Shown here: one piece after another, positions 24,812 through 33,285 of the stretch
Numbering within the stretch: the first letter of the stretch is position 1
How the letters are laid out: every line of letters starts with the position of its first letter
Assembly (NCBI RefSeq): GCF_017745275.1
Contig: NZ_JAGHZS010000004.1
Coordinates: forward strand, 186,001-250,000
Length of the DNA: 64,000 nucleotides
DNA from: Chitinophaga sp.
Lineage (GTDB): Bacteria; Bacteroidota; Bacteroidia; Chitinophagales; Chitinophagaceae
Reading direction: 5' to 3'
Made by a program: the position numbers and the translations under genes
Notes under the pieces: generated by a model
What the model saw: the letters and a program-made list of their open reading frames with translations, nothing else
Database searches by the model: none
Told to the model about the DNA's origin: nothing

Positions 24812-26107
24812 TCAACGTACATCTTTCAAACTAACATTCACCTTATCACCATCCTTGCGGATGGTTACCTTTTCCTCTATTTCAGCTGTTGCACCAGATG
24901 AAGCACTGGCGGAGTTATATATAGGCGTAGAAGACAGCACTGCCCCGCTTGGATGCACCAGGTTAGAGGTTCCTGCATAATACTGATAAGAGTAGCGATG
25001 GGTATACCCGAAAGTAGTCCACAAAATATATTCACCGGGCATTAAGTTGGTGAATTCGAAGTGGCCTTTGTTATCATATATGGTTGTTTTCTTAATACAG
25101 GCGGCCACGTTAGGATCAATAGGCACTTCCTGCACCTTGTTACGCTTCCGTATTTTTTTATTCACGGCTTTCCATTCCTCGATATATTCGGAATTAGGCA
25201 AAAGGAATACCGCTGTACCCTGGGGAGGAAATTGCGCTTTACTCATATTCACTACCTGCAAACGGCTGTTTCCATGGTCCCTGGCTAAAGCGGTGCCTGT
25301 AATAACACTATTCCCGTTCTCTGTCTTTCTTAAATTCTCTGCTTTATCAAATTTGCTGGCAATAGGCTGGTAATCCAACTCTTCATTTACACAAATTTCC
25401 ATTGTACCGCCACCGGCAGGCATTTCCCGTTGCCAGATCCGGTAGTCTTTTTTATCGATGATATAAGTGTACACAGCCCCGGAGCTTTGTTCCAATACAT
25501 TCATCAGCCAGGCGTCGTGATTGCCGGTTTTAGGGGAACGATGCACATAACTTTTCACATCTTTGATAATATAGTCAGACAACACACTATCCGGGCTATC
25601 CATATAATAAAACTCAGGCACAATGGCCTTATACCCTACATCCAGCGGCAATGCTGTGAAGAAAATTTCTGATACATTAAAGTCCACAAATTTTCCGGCA
25701 GGCTTCAGCGATATCGTTTTTTCCTTGTCCGTTTTTGACTTCCGTTCTTTACCGGTAATGGTAGTCCCAAAGTTCAATGACAGCGAGCCTTTCGTTCCTT
25801 CCGACTTATAACTGACCGGGCTGAGTGTTTTGGCATCTGCCACAGAAGTTCTTTTTTTAAACCATTGATCTTTCTCGTCTACATAGTTTGCCACAAACGT
25901 CAGTTCATTCCCGGAAACGGTCAGCTCGTTGGTAAAAGTGCCCTTTTTAGTCCAGTTATTGTCCTTTACATAATAGATCGTGTACAACGATTTTCCAGGT
26001 TTCAAACGAGCGGTGTTAACGTCCGGGTGGCCCGGTAATACTCTTTTCTGAGCGAAGCTGGCAAATGGCAACAGCAACAGCAATACAGGTTTTAATGAAA
26101 TTTGCAT
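24812..26107 (-). CDS. Exported DUF3108-like protein
   Basis: About 431 residues from the Met of MQISLKPVLLLLLPFASFAQ, which gives a signal peptide. The middle part resembles DUF3108: LTFVANYVDEKDQWFKKR, KTLSPVSYKSEGTKGS, FFTALPLDVGYKAIVPEF, AWLMNVLEQSSGAVYTYIIDKKDYRIWQ. The last 110 residues (TAVFLLPNSEYIEEWK, HFEFTNLMPGEYILWT) look like a carboxypeptidase-regulatory beta sandwich. The protein is periplasmic or surface-exposed; its function is unknown. It is alone on the minus strand between two copies of the same terminator. Confidence 0.65.
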   Translation of the reverse strand: MQISLKPVLLLLLPFASFAQKRVLPGHPDVNTARLKPGKSLYTIYYVKDNNWTKKGTFTNELTVSGNELTFVANYVDEKDQWFKKRTSVADAKTLSPVSYKSEGTKGSLSLNFGTTITGKERKSKTDKEKTISLKPAGKFVDFNVSEIFFTALPLDVGYKAIVPEFYYMDSPDSVLSDYIIKDVKSYVHRSPKTGNHDAWLMNVLEQSSGAVYTYIIDKKDYRIWQREMPAGGGTMEICVNEELDYQPIASKFDKAENLRKTENGNSVITGTALARDHGNSRLQVVNMSKAQFPPQGTAVFLLPNSEYIEEWKAVNKKIRKRNKVQEVPIDPNVAACIKKTTIYDNKGHFEFTNLMPGEYILWTTFGYTHRYSYQYYAGTSNLVHPSGAVLSSTPIYNSASASSGATAEIEEKVTIRKDGDKVNVSLKDVR

Positions 26108-26315
26108 GAAGTCCTTATTTCTTACCAAACAATAATATACACGCTATCCCGGCCACTTTGAGCCTGATTTTTCAGCGATTCCCGAGATATGGCGGGCAAA
26201 AATAAGCAAAATGGGATAATTATATAAAACATCCCGTTTATAGTGTAACAGACAGGCACCTACGTAGAAGTAATTTTACATCATCAAACAGCAAATCATT
26301 TAAAAAGAAATAATC

Positions 26316-26528
26316 ATGGAAACACTACAATTTAAAACAAACATCAAATGTTCAGGTTGCATCGCCGTAGTTACACCGGTATTAAATAAAATAGCAGGCG
26401 CAGATAACTGGGAAGTAGATCTGCAAAGCCCGGATAAGTTATTGGTAGTAGCTACCGACAAGGCAGGAAAAGCTGAAATACAACAGGCTATTGAAAAGGC
26501 AGGATATAGAGCAGAAGCAGTGGCATAA
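26316..26528 (+). CDS. Small heavy-metal-associated (HMA) domain protein
   Basis: 70 residues, one ferredoxin-like fold. The metal loop is NIKCSGCIAVV (C-x2-C), with the second half EIQQAIEKAGYRAEAV typical of CopZ/ATX1-like proteins. It would bind copper or a similar soft metal in the cytosol and pass it to a partner; no P-type ATPase is in view. Shorter metal loop residues (no MxCxxC Met) make copper chaperoning less certain. A terminator follows directly at its stop codon. Confidence 0.85.
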   Translation: METLQFKTNIKCSGCIAVVTPVLNKIAGADNWEVDLQSPDKLLVVATDKAGKAEIQQAIEKAGYRAEAVA

Positions 26529-26532
26529 ATGC

Positions 26533-26570
26533 AACGGCCATACGAAAATGAGAATGTTCGTGTGGCCGTT
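26533..26570 (+). terminator. Terminator copy 2
   Basis: Stem AACGGCCATACGAA (26533-26546) with TTCGTGTGGCCGTT (26557-26570), one T-G pair, then a T-rich run. The left arm is identical to that of the terminator at 24712 but the right arm and loop differ. Confidence 0.75.
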
Positions 26571-26589
26571 TTGTTTATTTCAACTGAAA

Positions 26590-26629
26590 AATAGTTCGGT
26601 AGTTCTCGTTGTATAACTACCGAACTATT
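26590..26629. terminator. Second hairpin behind the HMA gene
   Basis: A perfect 15-bp stem, AATAGTTCGGTAGTT (26590-26604) and AACTACCGAACTATT (26615-26629), with a 10-nt loop. It sits between the + strand HMA gene and the - strand DUF4249 gene. No gene is visible from 26571 to 26764. Confidence 0.5.
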
Positions 26630-26764
26630 GTGTAAGAGATACTATCAAGCTATTTTAAACATTATACTGTATGAAATAATTATCTATCACTTCCCGTAAT
26701 AGTAATAAAGGCTTGTAAGTTAACTACCTGCAAGGCGCTTAATATACAGCAATCCTCTTCTCCC

Positions 26765-27673
26765 CTACTTCATCACATGCTTCATACTACTCACGCTAAA
26801 ACCGCTAAAACATCCCACCACATTGCTCCCCTTTATATTACTCTTTAATACCACCGGCGTTGAAAACGGACCACTATTAGCCCTGGCCTTATTAAAGCTA
26901 TCCCAGAAATCATACACCGGCCGCTCTATACTCACCAGGTAATAAGTAGCGGTATCTCCTACGGGCATCACTGCTGAATGCGTGATATGTATGGATTGCC
27001 CGTTCACCAGTTCATCTGTGTTGGGTAAATACCTGTCTGTCCCAAGGGCGCCCCATCCAAAGGTACTTTTTGTATAGCGGTTGGACCAGTAGTAAATCTG
27101 TGCATTGCCAAGTGTATCGGGATCAGTGTAATGTACGGTAAGCCGGGCGCGTACCCTGCCGGAATCATCTTTAAAAGGAGGAGTATTGGTAAGACTATCA
27201 ATGGGTACCGGTATGGGTAAAGTGGTAATCGCTGTATATTTTTTGCCTTCTGATACAATTTCCAGCAGATACGATTTTCCGGGCTTCCCCATGATGGCAT
27301 TCGCTGAATCTGCAATCAATCTGGGATCAAAATATAACCCGGGAACATACAGGGAATGCATAGCCGGCATCTTACCTTCCTTCAGGGTTACTTTACCTGC
27401 GGTATTCCATTGATAGCCTTTTCCTTTGTCGTATGTTCCTTCTGTGATGGTGACCGTTGCTTTTTCCACGGCAGTATTGGCAAACTGCGACTCGGTGAAG
27501 TTGACTGTTTTGCCGATAATGACATAATTGTAAGAGCGGAGGTTATTGTTGATATATGCTTCCACCACCAGCATGGGAGGCGTTTTATCCAGCTGAAGAT
27601 CGATATTTTTTTCGCAGGCATTACAAAGAAGTAATACCAGTAAGATAAAGATATAGTTACTCGGTTTTTTCAT
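26765..27673 (-). CDS. DUF4249 lipoprotein
   Basis: 302 residues with lipoprotein signal (YIFILLVLLLCNACEKNIDL). The body matches the DUF4249 pattern: PPMLVVEAYINNN near the start, an immunoglobulin-like part with NTAVEKATVTITEG, the middle SYLLEIVSEGKKYTAITTLP and PIPVPIDSL, and the end VGCFSGFSVS. Such lipoproteins are found next to TonB-dependent receptors in Bacteroidota and probably sit on the receptor at the surface, as SusD does. The receptor gene lies 3 bp upstream. Confidence 0.85.
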   Translation of the reverse strand: MKKPSNYIFILLVLLLCNACEKNIDLQLDKTPPMLVVEAYINNNLRSYNYVIIGKTVNFTESQFANTAVEKATVTITEGTYDKGKGYQWNTAGKVTLKEGKMPAMHSLYVPGLYFDPRLIADSANAIMGKPGKSYLLEIVSEGKKYTAITTLPIPVPIDSLTNTPPFKDDSGRVRARLTVHYTDPDTLGNAQIYYWSNRYTKSTFGWGALGTDRYLPNTDELVNGQSIHITHSAVMPVGDTATYYLVSIERPVYDFWDSFNKARANSGPFSTPVVLKSNIKGSNVVGCFSGFSVSSMKHVMK

Positions 27674-27676
27674 ACA

Positions 27677-30052
27677 TCAGAAATTAAAATTCCAGGAAAG
27701 ACTTGGCAGAATAGGAAACAGGATCACCTGCTTACCTTGTATGGTTTGCTTTTTCTCATCAACATCTACGTAAATAAAGTAAGGATTACTACGATTGTAG
27801 ACATTGTATACACTCAATATCCAGTGGCTTTTAAAGCGCCGGGTACTTTCAGGATTAGGTGTAAAAGTAACAGAGAGGTCGAGGCGATGATACGCTGGCA
27901 TACGGTAGTCGTTGACCTTACCATAGCGGTCGATATTGGTGAATACCGGTACATCATTCCTGAAATTATATCCCAGGTTATAACCAAAGCGACCATTAGG
28001 CATGGTGAGTGCATTACCGGTGCTGAATACAAACAGACCGGTAAACAGCCACTTTTTCGACAGCTCATAATTGGCGGTGATGTTGAGATCGTGGGTACGG
28101 TCATACCTATACGGAAATGGTTTGCCGCCATTCAATGCAGGGAAAGTGCGTTCTGCGCGACTAAGCGTATAGCCTATCCAGCCGGTGAATGGCCCTGTTT
28201 TCTTTTTAAAAAATAATTCCAGTCCATAGGCTTTTCCGGTACCGAAGATCATCTCTCCTTCCAGGTTCTGATTAAGGAGCAGCTGGGCGCCGGGCATAAA
28301 TTCAAGTTCGTTGCTCATTTCCTTGTAATACGCTTCCGCACTGACTTCATATCCCCCGGAGAGATTTTTATAAAAGCCCGCTGCTACCTGGTCTGCAATA
28401 CCCGGCTTTATCAGGCGGCTAACAGGAATCCACAGATCACTCGGAAACGTAGCAGCGCTGGTGGTGGCCAGATGCAGGTACTGCACCGTACGGGTATACG
28501 AAAGCTTGACGCTTGTTTCGGGGTCGAACAGGTATCGCATTGCTAAACGTGGTTCCGGGTACATATACCTGGCGATCACAGCACCTTTGCCGTATTTGAT
28601 GGTCTGGCCGGTAGGGACTCCATCTTTCCCATATACTACCTCGTTCTTCGGCCCTACCTGGTCGAAATAGCTGGCCCGTACTCCTGCCAGGATGTTAAAC
28701 TTCTGGCTGACATCCCAATCTGCACTGAGATAAGCAGCTGCTTCCCTGCCATATTGCTTATTAATTTTCGATACAAATGCCTGCTCCCCTGCACTGATAT
28801 TGCCTGCGCCGGGCTTGAACTGGTGCCACGTGCCCTGCCAGCCGGCCTTTAATTTAAGACGATCAGCGGGAATATACATCCAGTCGTTCCTGACCTGGTA
28901 GTCCAACAGGCCGGAGGAAAACAATACGCCATCGGTAATATAGGTAATACGACTGCCGAGATCAAAGGAATTGTGAGACAGCGATAATTCCTGCTGAATT
29001 CGTTTGCTGACCTGCGATTTCCAGGTAATACCTGCCAGCGTATTTCCCCAGTCGGCTTTAAAATTACGGTGCCGGTCGTTCGATTGTACTTTATCGTAAT
29101 TGAATTTGTCTTTGCCCGTATAAAAATTCACGGAAATGCTGTTGGCTTTATTCAATTCAAAATTCAACTTCGCATTCACATCATAGAAATAATAACCGTT
29201 TTCATGGATTGATTCCGGCGCTACCCATCGCGCAATCTGATCAATATAAGTACGACGGGCGCTGATGATAAAAGAAGATTTTCCTTTTGATACCGGGCCT
29301 TCTACTGTAAGGCGGGAAGAGATCAGCCCTATGCTGCCATTCAATTTAAGCGAATCTTTGTTTCCCTCCCTGGAGGCAACGGAGATGACACTACTCAATC
29401 GTCCTCCGTATTCAGCCGGCATACCACCTTTAATAACGGATATACTTTTAACGGCGTCGCCATTGAAGATGCTGAATGCCCCCAGCAGGTGAGTAGGATT
29501 ATACACGGTGATACCGTCCATTAATACCAGGTTTTCGTCCGGACCGCCGCCGCGAACATAGATGCCACCGGCATCGCCGGCGTTCTTGATGCCTGGCAGC
29601 AAGGTGATGGATTTCAGGGGATCAATTTCTCCAAACAGCCTGGGCATTTTTTTGATCTGGTCCATGTTCAGGAGATGTGAACTCATCCGGCCCAGTTGCA
29701 ATATCCGGTCCGACTCAATAGTAACGGACCTGAGCTGATGTGTACTCTTTGATAGTACAAAAGCGATCGTTGTATCGCTATTCAGTACAATGCCCTGGCT
29801 GCTGCCTGTATAACCGATGGCACTAACAGCCACCTGGTACCGGCCCGGTGCAAGACGCAACAATGCTGTGCCTGTTGCATCTGTAACTGCTGTTACTGAG
29901 CCTGCTGCAACGCTGGCGTTAATCCCCTGCTGCTGCTGGTTGGTAACGCTTACTTTGAGTAATGTTGACTGCCCGTAAGTGTTCAGTCCCCCAAATAATA
30001 AAAATAAAAAGTTCCACTGTCTGATTCGAATGGTTTTTCGCCTGTTTACCAT
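27677..30052 (-). CDS. TonB-dependent receptor with carboxypeptidase-like N-terminal domain
   Basis: 791 residues. The order is signal peptide (WNFLFLLFGGLNTYG), carboxypeptidase-regulatory beta sandwich (~25-105), plug (~115-230, IDPLKSITLLPGIKNAGDAG, LVLMDGITVYNP, ISVIKGGMPAEYGGRLSSVI) and beta barrel ending in the aromatic SLSWNFNF. It is an outer-membrane importer. The plug's GGIYVRGGGPDENLVLMDG marks the group paired with DUF4249 lipoproteins; the ligand is unknown. A 524-bp gene-free control region with a triple direct repeat lies upstream. Confidence 0.93.
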   Translation of the reverse strand: MVNRRKTIRIRQWNFLFLLFGGLNTYGQSTLLKVSVTNQQQQGINASVAAGSVTAVTDATGTALLRLAPGRYQVAVSAIGYTGSSQGIVLNSDTTIAFVLSKSTHQLRSVTIESDRILQLGRMSSHLLNMDQIKKMPRLFGEIDPLKSITLLPGIKNAGDAGGIYVRGGGPDENLVLMDGITVYNPTHLLGAFSIFNGDAVKSISVIKGGMPAEYGGRLSSVISVASREGNKDSLKLNGSIGLISSRLTVEGPVSKGKSSFIISARRTYIDQIARWVAPESIHENGYYFYDVNAKLNFELNKANSISVNFYTGKDKFNYDKVQSNDRHRNFKADWGNTLAGITWKSQVSKRIQQELSLSHNSFDLGSRITYITDGVLFSSGLLDYQVRNDWMYIPADRLKLKAGWQGTWHQFKPGAGNISAGEQAFVSKINKQYGREAAAYLSADWDVSQKFNILAGVRASYFDQVGPKNEVVYGKDGVPTGQTIKYGKGAVIARYMYPEPRLAMRYLFDPETSVKLSYTRTVQYLHLATTSAATFPSDLWIPVSRLIKPGIADQVAAGFYKNLSGGYEVSAEAYYKEMSNELEFMPGAQLLLNQNLEGEMIFGTGKAYGLELFFKKKTGPFTGWIGYTLSRAERTFPALNGGKPFPYRYDRTHDLNITANYELSKKWLFTGLFVFSTGNALTMPNGRFGYNLGYNFRNDVPVFTNIDRYGKVNDYRMPAYHRLDLSVTFTPNPESTRRFKSHWILSVYNVYNRSNPYFIYVDVDEKKQTIQGKQVILFPILPSLSWNFNF

Positions 30053-30576
30053 TTTTAGAATGTTATGCTGGTTTTACAGAAAGCTCATTTTTAGAGAGCC
30101 ATTTAGGTTTTTCATGATGTTCATTTCGCAATTACATCCTGTAAACTTGTTGTAGGTTCATTTAATCTGTTGCCAATTGGGGAAAATAACGATACAAAAG
30201 AATGATCGGTCCGTCTGCAGATAACACCACAACACCGCTACCGCCGCCTGGCAGGCATCGTGTAATGGATCATTCATGCGAATGGTTAAGGCGATAGAAA
30301 ATAGGACAATCAATAGAGGTAACTATTGTTACACTTAAAATCCGGTACGCCTGGTAATTGATGTTTGATATGGTTTAATATTGTTTCGATATGGTTTTAT
30401 AATGATTCCCGATATGGTTTTATAATAATGGCGCTCCCAGATATTTTCACGCTACGGATTTCAACAATAATTACGCCAGAATGGTGGAGGTTGGAATTAA
30501 TTTTCCTTTATGATTTATCAGAAAAAAAATGCCTCATGCGCATAATAAAAACAACGTTGTATCGTTACTGCCTGTA
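30053..30576. promoter_or_regulatory. 524-bp control region with triple direct repeat and palindrome
   Basis: No gene was found. Three direct repeats of GATATGGTTT start at 30367, 30388 and 30411 (spacing 21 and 23 bp), the last two extended by TATAAT. A palindrome, GTAAC-TATT-GTTAC, is at 30319-30332. The region is upstream of the TonB receptor (start 30052) and could bind a regulator; alternatively the repeats are 3' sequence with no function. Confidence 0.4.
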
Positions 30577-33087
30577 TTAAAACTGCAACCGGAAACTCCC
30601 AAACAATCCAAAGCTGTTATTATACGATAACGCTGTTTGCTGCGGATAAATACGCCACACGGCATCCACCCGGAAAAAGCGGAAAATATTATCGAAGCCG
30701 GTGCCTATTTCCGTGTATACATTCCCTTTAAGAGAGCGCATACCATAACTACCAAATTCCATGTGATTATATACCCGGTTTTTGTACGACAAATCCCCGA
30801 TAACCGACTTCACATTCCAGAACTGCCGTACACCGGTGCTGCGCATAAATGGCAACAGGTGCAACAATTTCCCGTTGAAGTTGTGCTCAATGTTGATACC
30901 TGCATAACGGTCACTGAAAAATTCATATTTCCTCATCAGGCTGAAAGCTTCTTTATTGTAGTAATAGGTTTCATTTCCCGGGTGCATTTGCAGCAGCATA
31001 AAAGGTAACTGGCCTGTAAAAATCCGGCCGCCATATACCATGTAACTCACCCGTCCCCAGCCAGGCAAGGGAAATTGTTGTCGCACGCTGAAGCTTACTT
31101 TCTGATATTGATATTTGCCACCGAACATACCGGTGGGTGCAAAAGCATAGGCTAATTCTGAGACAGGCAGGTTGCTGCGCACACGCCTTAACTTACGGAA
31201 GGTACGTAGCTCCTTTTCTCCCGGTGCGAACCGTAGCTTGAACTGCAGCTCCGTATTCACCACTTTTCCTCTTTCTTCCGGCAGGAAAAGCTTGTGCGAA
31301 GGAAGCGGATCAAAGGTGGTATAGCAACTGCGGGCAATGGTTCCCTGTAGCGACAACTGCTGCGGGAACTGCTTAATCACCGACAGACTGGCATCTGCCT
31401 CCCGGATAAACTTCTGCGGTATACCACGGCGGCGGACCAGCTGACCAAAGATATTATCCAGCGATACCTGTTCCCCGTTAAATCCGCGCTGATTATTATC
31501 CAGGTCATCTTTGTAAAAAGCCATCACCTGCCAGCCATTGTCGCCAGGTGAAATATAGCTTACTGCCATACTGCCCTTCAGTGATTCATCCTTCATCCCG
31601 TACGCGAGGTAACCATTTAAACGCCAGTTGCGGCTGAACTCTGCCGTGGTTCCCAGGTCAAAACGCAGCCTTGGTCCCTCCACCCGGTTACGGCTTACCC
31701 ATTTATACCAGGGACCAATTTCCACTTTCCCCAGTTTGATATGCCCGTCGAAAAGAAAGGTAACGGTATTGCTCAACTGCTTAAAGGAGGGCATTGATTT
31801 TAGTGTATCCACTAACGTTATAGCATGTACTTCGTTGCGCGTTAATGTCTCCGGGCGGTGACTTTCCAGGTATCCTTTACCGGATGCCACGGCGCTGTCG
31901 GGGATCACCACTTCTTCTTTTCTGCGGTTGGCATTCACCTTTTCCCTGATGAAATCCTGGTTGATAGCAATATGGTTATACAAGGTGGTTTTACGGCCAA
32001 TAAAAGTGGTCCTGTCTTTTCCCAATGGCGCCAGCTCCACAATAAAACGGTCTTTTGCCACCACCCATTCCTGCTCCTTATATTGCGAAAATTCCTGGAT
32101 GATATCCAGTCGTTTTACAAAGTTGATATCTACCGCACCCACCACAGACAAACTGATTTTCTGTATTGCCCAGGTGGAGGCCTGTATCCAGCAATCGCCG
32201 GCAAACAGGTTTTCGCCTTCCCGCCGGGGCGTAAAGGCAAGATGATAATAGGGTTCGCCATGCTGGTAAACAGTATCCAATCCTTTGTAGTGGTAATAAC
32301 GGTCGCCGGTACTGCCAAGGGGACTGATAAACTCACGACCGAAGATCGGCAGGGTATTCTGGTAGCTATTGATTTTCTGGTGAATGCCGCCCAGGTACTG
32401 CATTACAGACTCGTTTTTTATACCGCTGTTATTCAGTGCCCGGATCTCTTCCCTGGTAGTGGGAGGCGTGCCGGCTGTATAATAATCAGAAACGGATTCG
32501 CTGAGGAATACCGGCAGGAAAGGCCGCTGCTCCGAGATAGTATCTATCTGCTGCGTAACAAAGGTATATGGCTTCATCAACCTCGACTTCTCCCAGCGTT
32601 GACGGCTGATGTTAGAGAGATCTATCTCCAGTTTATTATAGAGTTCTGCATAATAACTTTGGTAATGCGCAGGAGAGTTTTTTTCTCTATGCGCCACTAT
32701 CTGCCGCCACCATACCAGGCCTTTGTCCATTTTGGCTTTCACCTCAACGCCGATTTTCACTGCCGCTTCCAATGATATCACCAACGGCGATGCCTGCGTA
32801 GCGTCTGCCGGCAGCGCTTTCACTTCATATCCTACATAACGCACTACCAGGGTGTCATTTTTCCGGGAACTCCTGGTAAGCTGAAAATATCCCACGCTAT
32901 CGGTCATTACACCATAGCCAGCGGCTTTCCAGTACACGGTGGCAAATGGCAATGGCTCCTCTGTGAATTTGTTCACCACCTTCCCATGGGTGGTGGCAGC
33001 TTGTTGCGCCCAGGTTTGTTTAGCCGATAATAGCAAACAACAAAACACGACCCAGCCCTTGCAAGTACAGATAAAGGTTTGCGGCAT
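30577..33087 (-). CDS. DUF5686 outer-membrane protein with carboxypeptidase-like N-terminal domain
   Basis: About 836 residues from the Met of MPQTFICTCKGWVVFCCLLL; the frame opens 18 codons earlier. A signal peptide is followed by a carboxypeptidase-regulatory sandwich (TTHGKVVNKFTEEPLPFATV, DSVGYFQL, LVVRYVGYE) and the long DUF5686 region with conserved stretches such as WWRQIVAHREKNSP, SESVSDYYTAGTPP, LGSTGDRYYHY and, near the C-terminus, a barrel-like run ending FGLFGSFRLQF. Location is the outer membrane. Function is not established. It stands alone; the neighbouring two-component pair is divergent. Confidence 0.88.
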   Translation of the reverse strand: MPQTFICTCKGWVVFCCLLLSAKQTWAQQAATTHGKVVNKFTEEPLPFATVYWKAAGYGVMTDSVGYFQLTRSSRKNDTLVVRYVGYEVKALPADATQASPLVISLEAAVKIGVEVKAKMDKGLVWWRQIVAHREKNSPAHYQSYYAELYNKLEIDLSNISRQRWEKSRLMKPYTFVTQQIDTISEQRPFLPVFLSESVSDYYTAGTPPTTREEIRALNNSGIKNESVMQYLGGIHQKINSYQNTLPIFGREFISPLGSTGDRYYHYKGLDTVYQHGEPYYHLAFTPRREGENLFAGDCWIQASTWAIQKISLSVVGAVDINFVKRLDIIQEFSQYKEQEWVVAKDRFIVELAPLGKDRTTFIGRKTTLYNHIAINQDFIREKVNANRRKEEVVIPDSAVASGKGYLESHRPETLTRNEVHAITLVDTLKSMPSFKQLSNTVTFLFDGHIKLGKVEIGPWYKWVSRNRVEGPRLRFDLGTTAEFSRNWRLNGYLAYGMKDESLKGSMAVSYISPGDNGWQVMAFYKDDLDNNQRGFNGEQVSLDNIFGQLVRRRGIPQKFIREADASLSVIKQFPQQLSLQGTIARSCYTTFDPLPSHKLFLPEERGKVVNTELQFKLRFAPGEKELRTFRKLRRVRSNLPVSELAYAFAPTGMFGGKYQYQKVSFSVRQQFPLPGWGRVSYMVYGGRIFTGQLPFMLLQMHPGNETYYYNKEAFSLMRKYEFFSDRYAGINIEHNFNGKLLHLLPFMRSTGVRQFWNVKSVIGDLSYKNRVYNHMEFGSYGMRSLKGNVYTEIGTGFDNIFRFFRVDAVWRIYPQQTALSYNNSFGLFGSFRLQF

Positions 33088-33211
33088 CAGATAAACAGTT
33101 GTAGATATCTTTAAGACGCGTTGTTCTCCATCTCCCCCCATTTATACGCAAAAAAATGTAACTATCCCCCTGCAAAAGGGCTGATACTGAAAGTAATGTG
33201 AAAAATATTTC

Positions 33212-33219
33212 TATATTTG
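33212..33219 (+). promoter_or_regulatory. -7 element (TATATTTG) of the kinase gene
   Basis: TATATTTG matches the Bacteroidota -7 consensus TAnnTTTG, 66 bp before the kinase ATG at 33286. No good TTG -33 element is seen. Confidence 0.4.
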
Positions 33220-33285
33220 TCCCTTGCTATAGTGATCGATGTTTTGTGACTGTACTTCCATTACCAACCATGTCTGTATTTTAGT

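Noticed and set aside
31858..32775. 305-residue open frame on the + strand inside the DUF5686 gene
   Set aside because: It lies antisense to a well-supported coding region, has no recognisable domain and its composition is that of a shadow frame.
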